A program made the translations under genes and the position numbers. Below are positions 6,507-6,593 of a stretch of DNA of 6,593 nucleotides, piece after piece (positions within the stretch are counted from its first letter, which is position 1; each line of letters opens with the position of its first letter). This DNA comes from Deltaproteobacteria bacterium (GTDB lineage Bacteria > Desulfobacterota > Desulfarculia > Desulfarculales > Desulfarculaceae), in assembly GCA_021815655.1 (NCBI GenBank), contig JAKAGJ010000119.1:1-6593 (forward strand), written 5' to 3'. The notes under the pieces are model-generated. The model was given only the letters and a program-made list of their open reading frames with translations, did not search any database and had not been told where the DNA came from.

Positions 6507-6593
6507 ACGGGGTCCTCCACGCAGTTTTCCACCGTGTGGCCGCCGCAGCATCCCGGGTGGGCCATGCAGGGCGTGTCGCAGACGAATATGGTG
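6488..6593 (-). CDS. C-terminal fragment of an unrecognised cysteine-rich protein (partial at the window edge)
   Basis: The - strand frame from 6592 is open for 34 codons to a TAG at 6490-6488. It encodes TIFVCDTPC, then MAHPGCCGRH, and ends in QPGCN. Six of 34 residues are cysteine, spaced C-x3-C-x5-CC-x7-C-x8-C, an even number that suits disulfides in an exported protein or a metal site. It lies on the same strand as the next three genes, and its stop codon sits in the loop of a hairpin that favours this strand. Codon third positions are mostly G or C, but the opposite strand frame shares the same wobble positions and is also open (from a TTG at 6492), so base composition does not settle the strand. 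Nearly all of the protein lies outside the window, so no family or function can be given. Confidence 0.5.
   Translation of the reverse strand, partial: TIFVCDTPCMAHPGCCGGHTVENCVEDPVQPGCN

Noticed and set aside
6492..6593. + strand open frame from TTG at 6492
   Set aside because: It is open but has no ribosome binding site, starts right after a TAG within the hairpin, and its product is unremarkable; the - strand frame fits the gene order and hairpin better. It is not fully excluded.

Overview
The window is a GC-rich bacterial stretch with dense coding and Leu/Ala/Gly/Pro-rich proteins. It carries a CHASE2-type adenylate cyclase, a very large multi-spanning membrane protein and a DPM1-like glycosyltransferase. 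GC content and protein types would fit a high-GC deltaproteobacterium (Desulfobacterota, for example a Desulfarculales-like lineage), but no marker gene fixes the taxonomy and this is inference.

Layout: on the + strand, a family 2 glycosyltransferase fills the left end (to 752); its start codon probably straddles the left border. Everything else is on the - strand, read from right to left: the C-terminal 34 codons of a cysteine-rich protein that enters from the right edge (6593-6488); a strong hairpin around its stop codon; a secreted, membrane-anchored protein with two Ig-like domains (6421-5606); a large 6-pyruvoyl-tetrahydropterin-synthase-related (PF10131-like, GT-C-like) membrane protein with a TPR tail (5606-3012), joined to the previous gene by a TGATG stop/start overlap; an intrinsic terminator (about 3008-2974); and a CHASE2/class III adenylate cyclase (2914-692). 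The cyclase converges on the glycosyltransferase, and the two genes overlap by 61 bp. No stretch longer than 300 bases lacks a gene, and I see no RNA genes, CRISPR arrays or mobile elements.

How the genes may work together: the Ig-like protein and the TPR-tailed membrane protein look translationally coupled and so probably act in one envelope process. The PF10131-like protein has features reminiscent of polyprenyl-phosphate-dependent (GT-C) glycosyltransferases, and the + strand enzyme looks like a polyprenyl-phosphate-sugar synthase, so a donor-maker/donor-user link is possible but unproven. The cyclase appears to be a separate transcription unit: a membrane sensor that makes cAMP in the cytosol. 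The least explained elements are the cysteine-rich tail at the right edge with its stop-codon hairpin, and the coupled Ig-like/GT-C-like-TPR pair.
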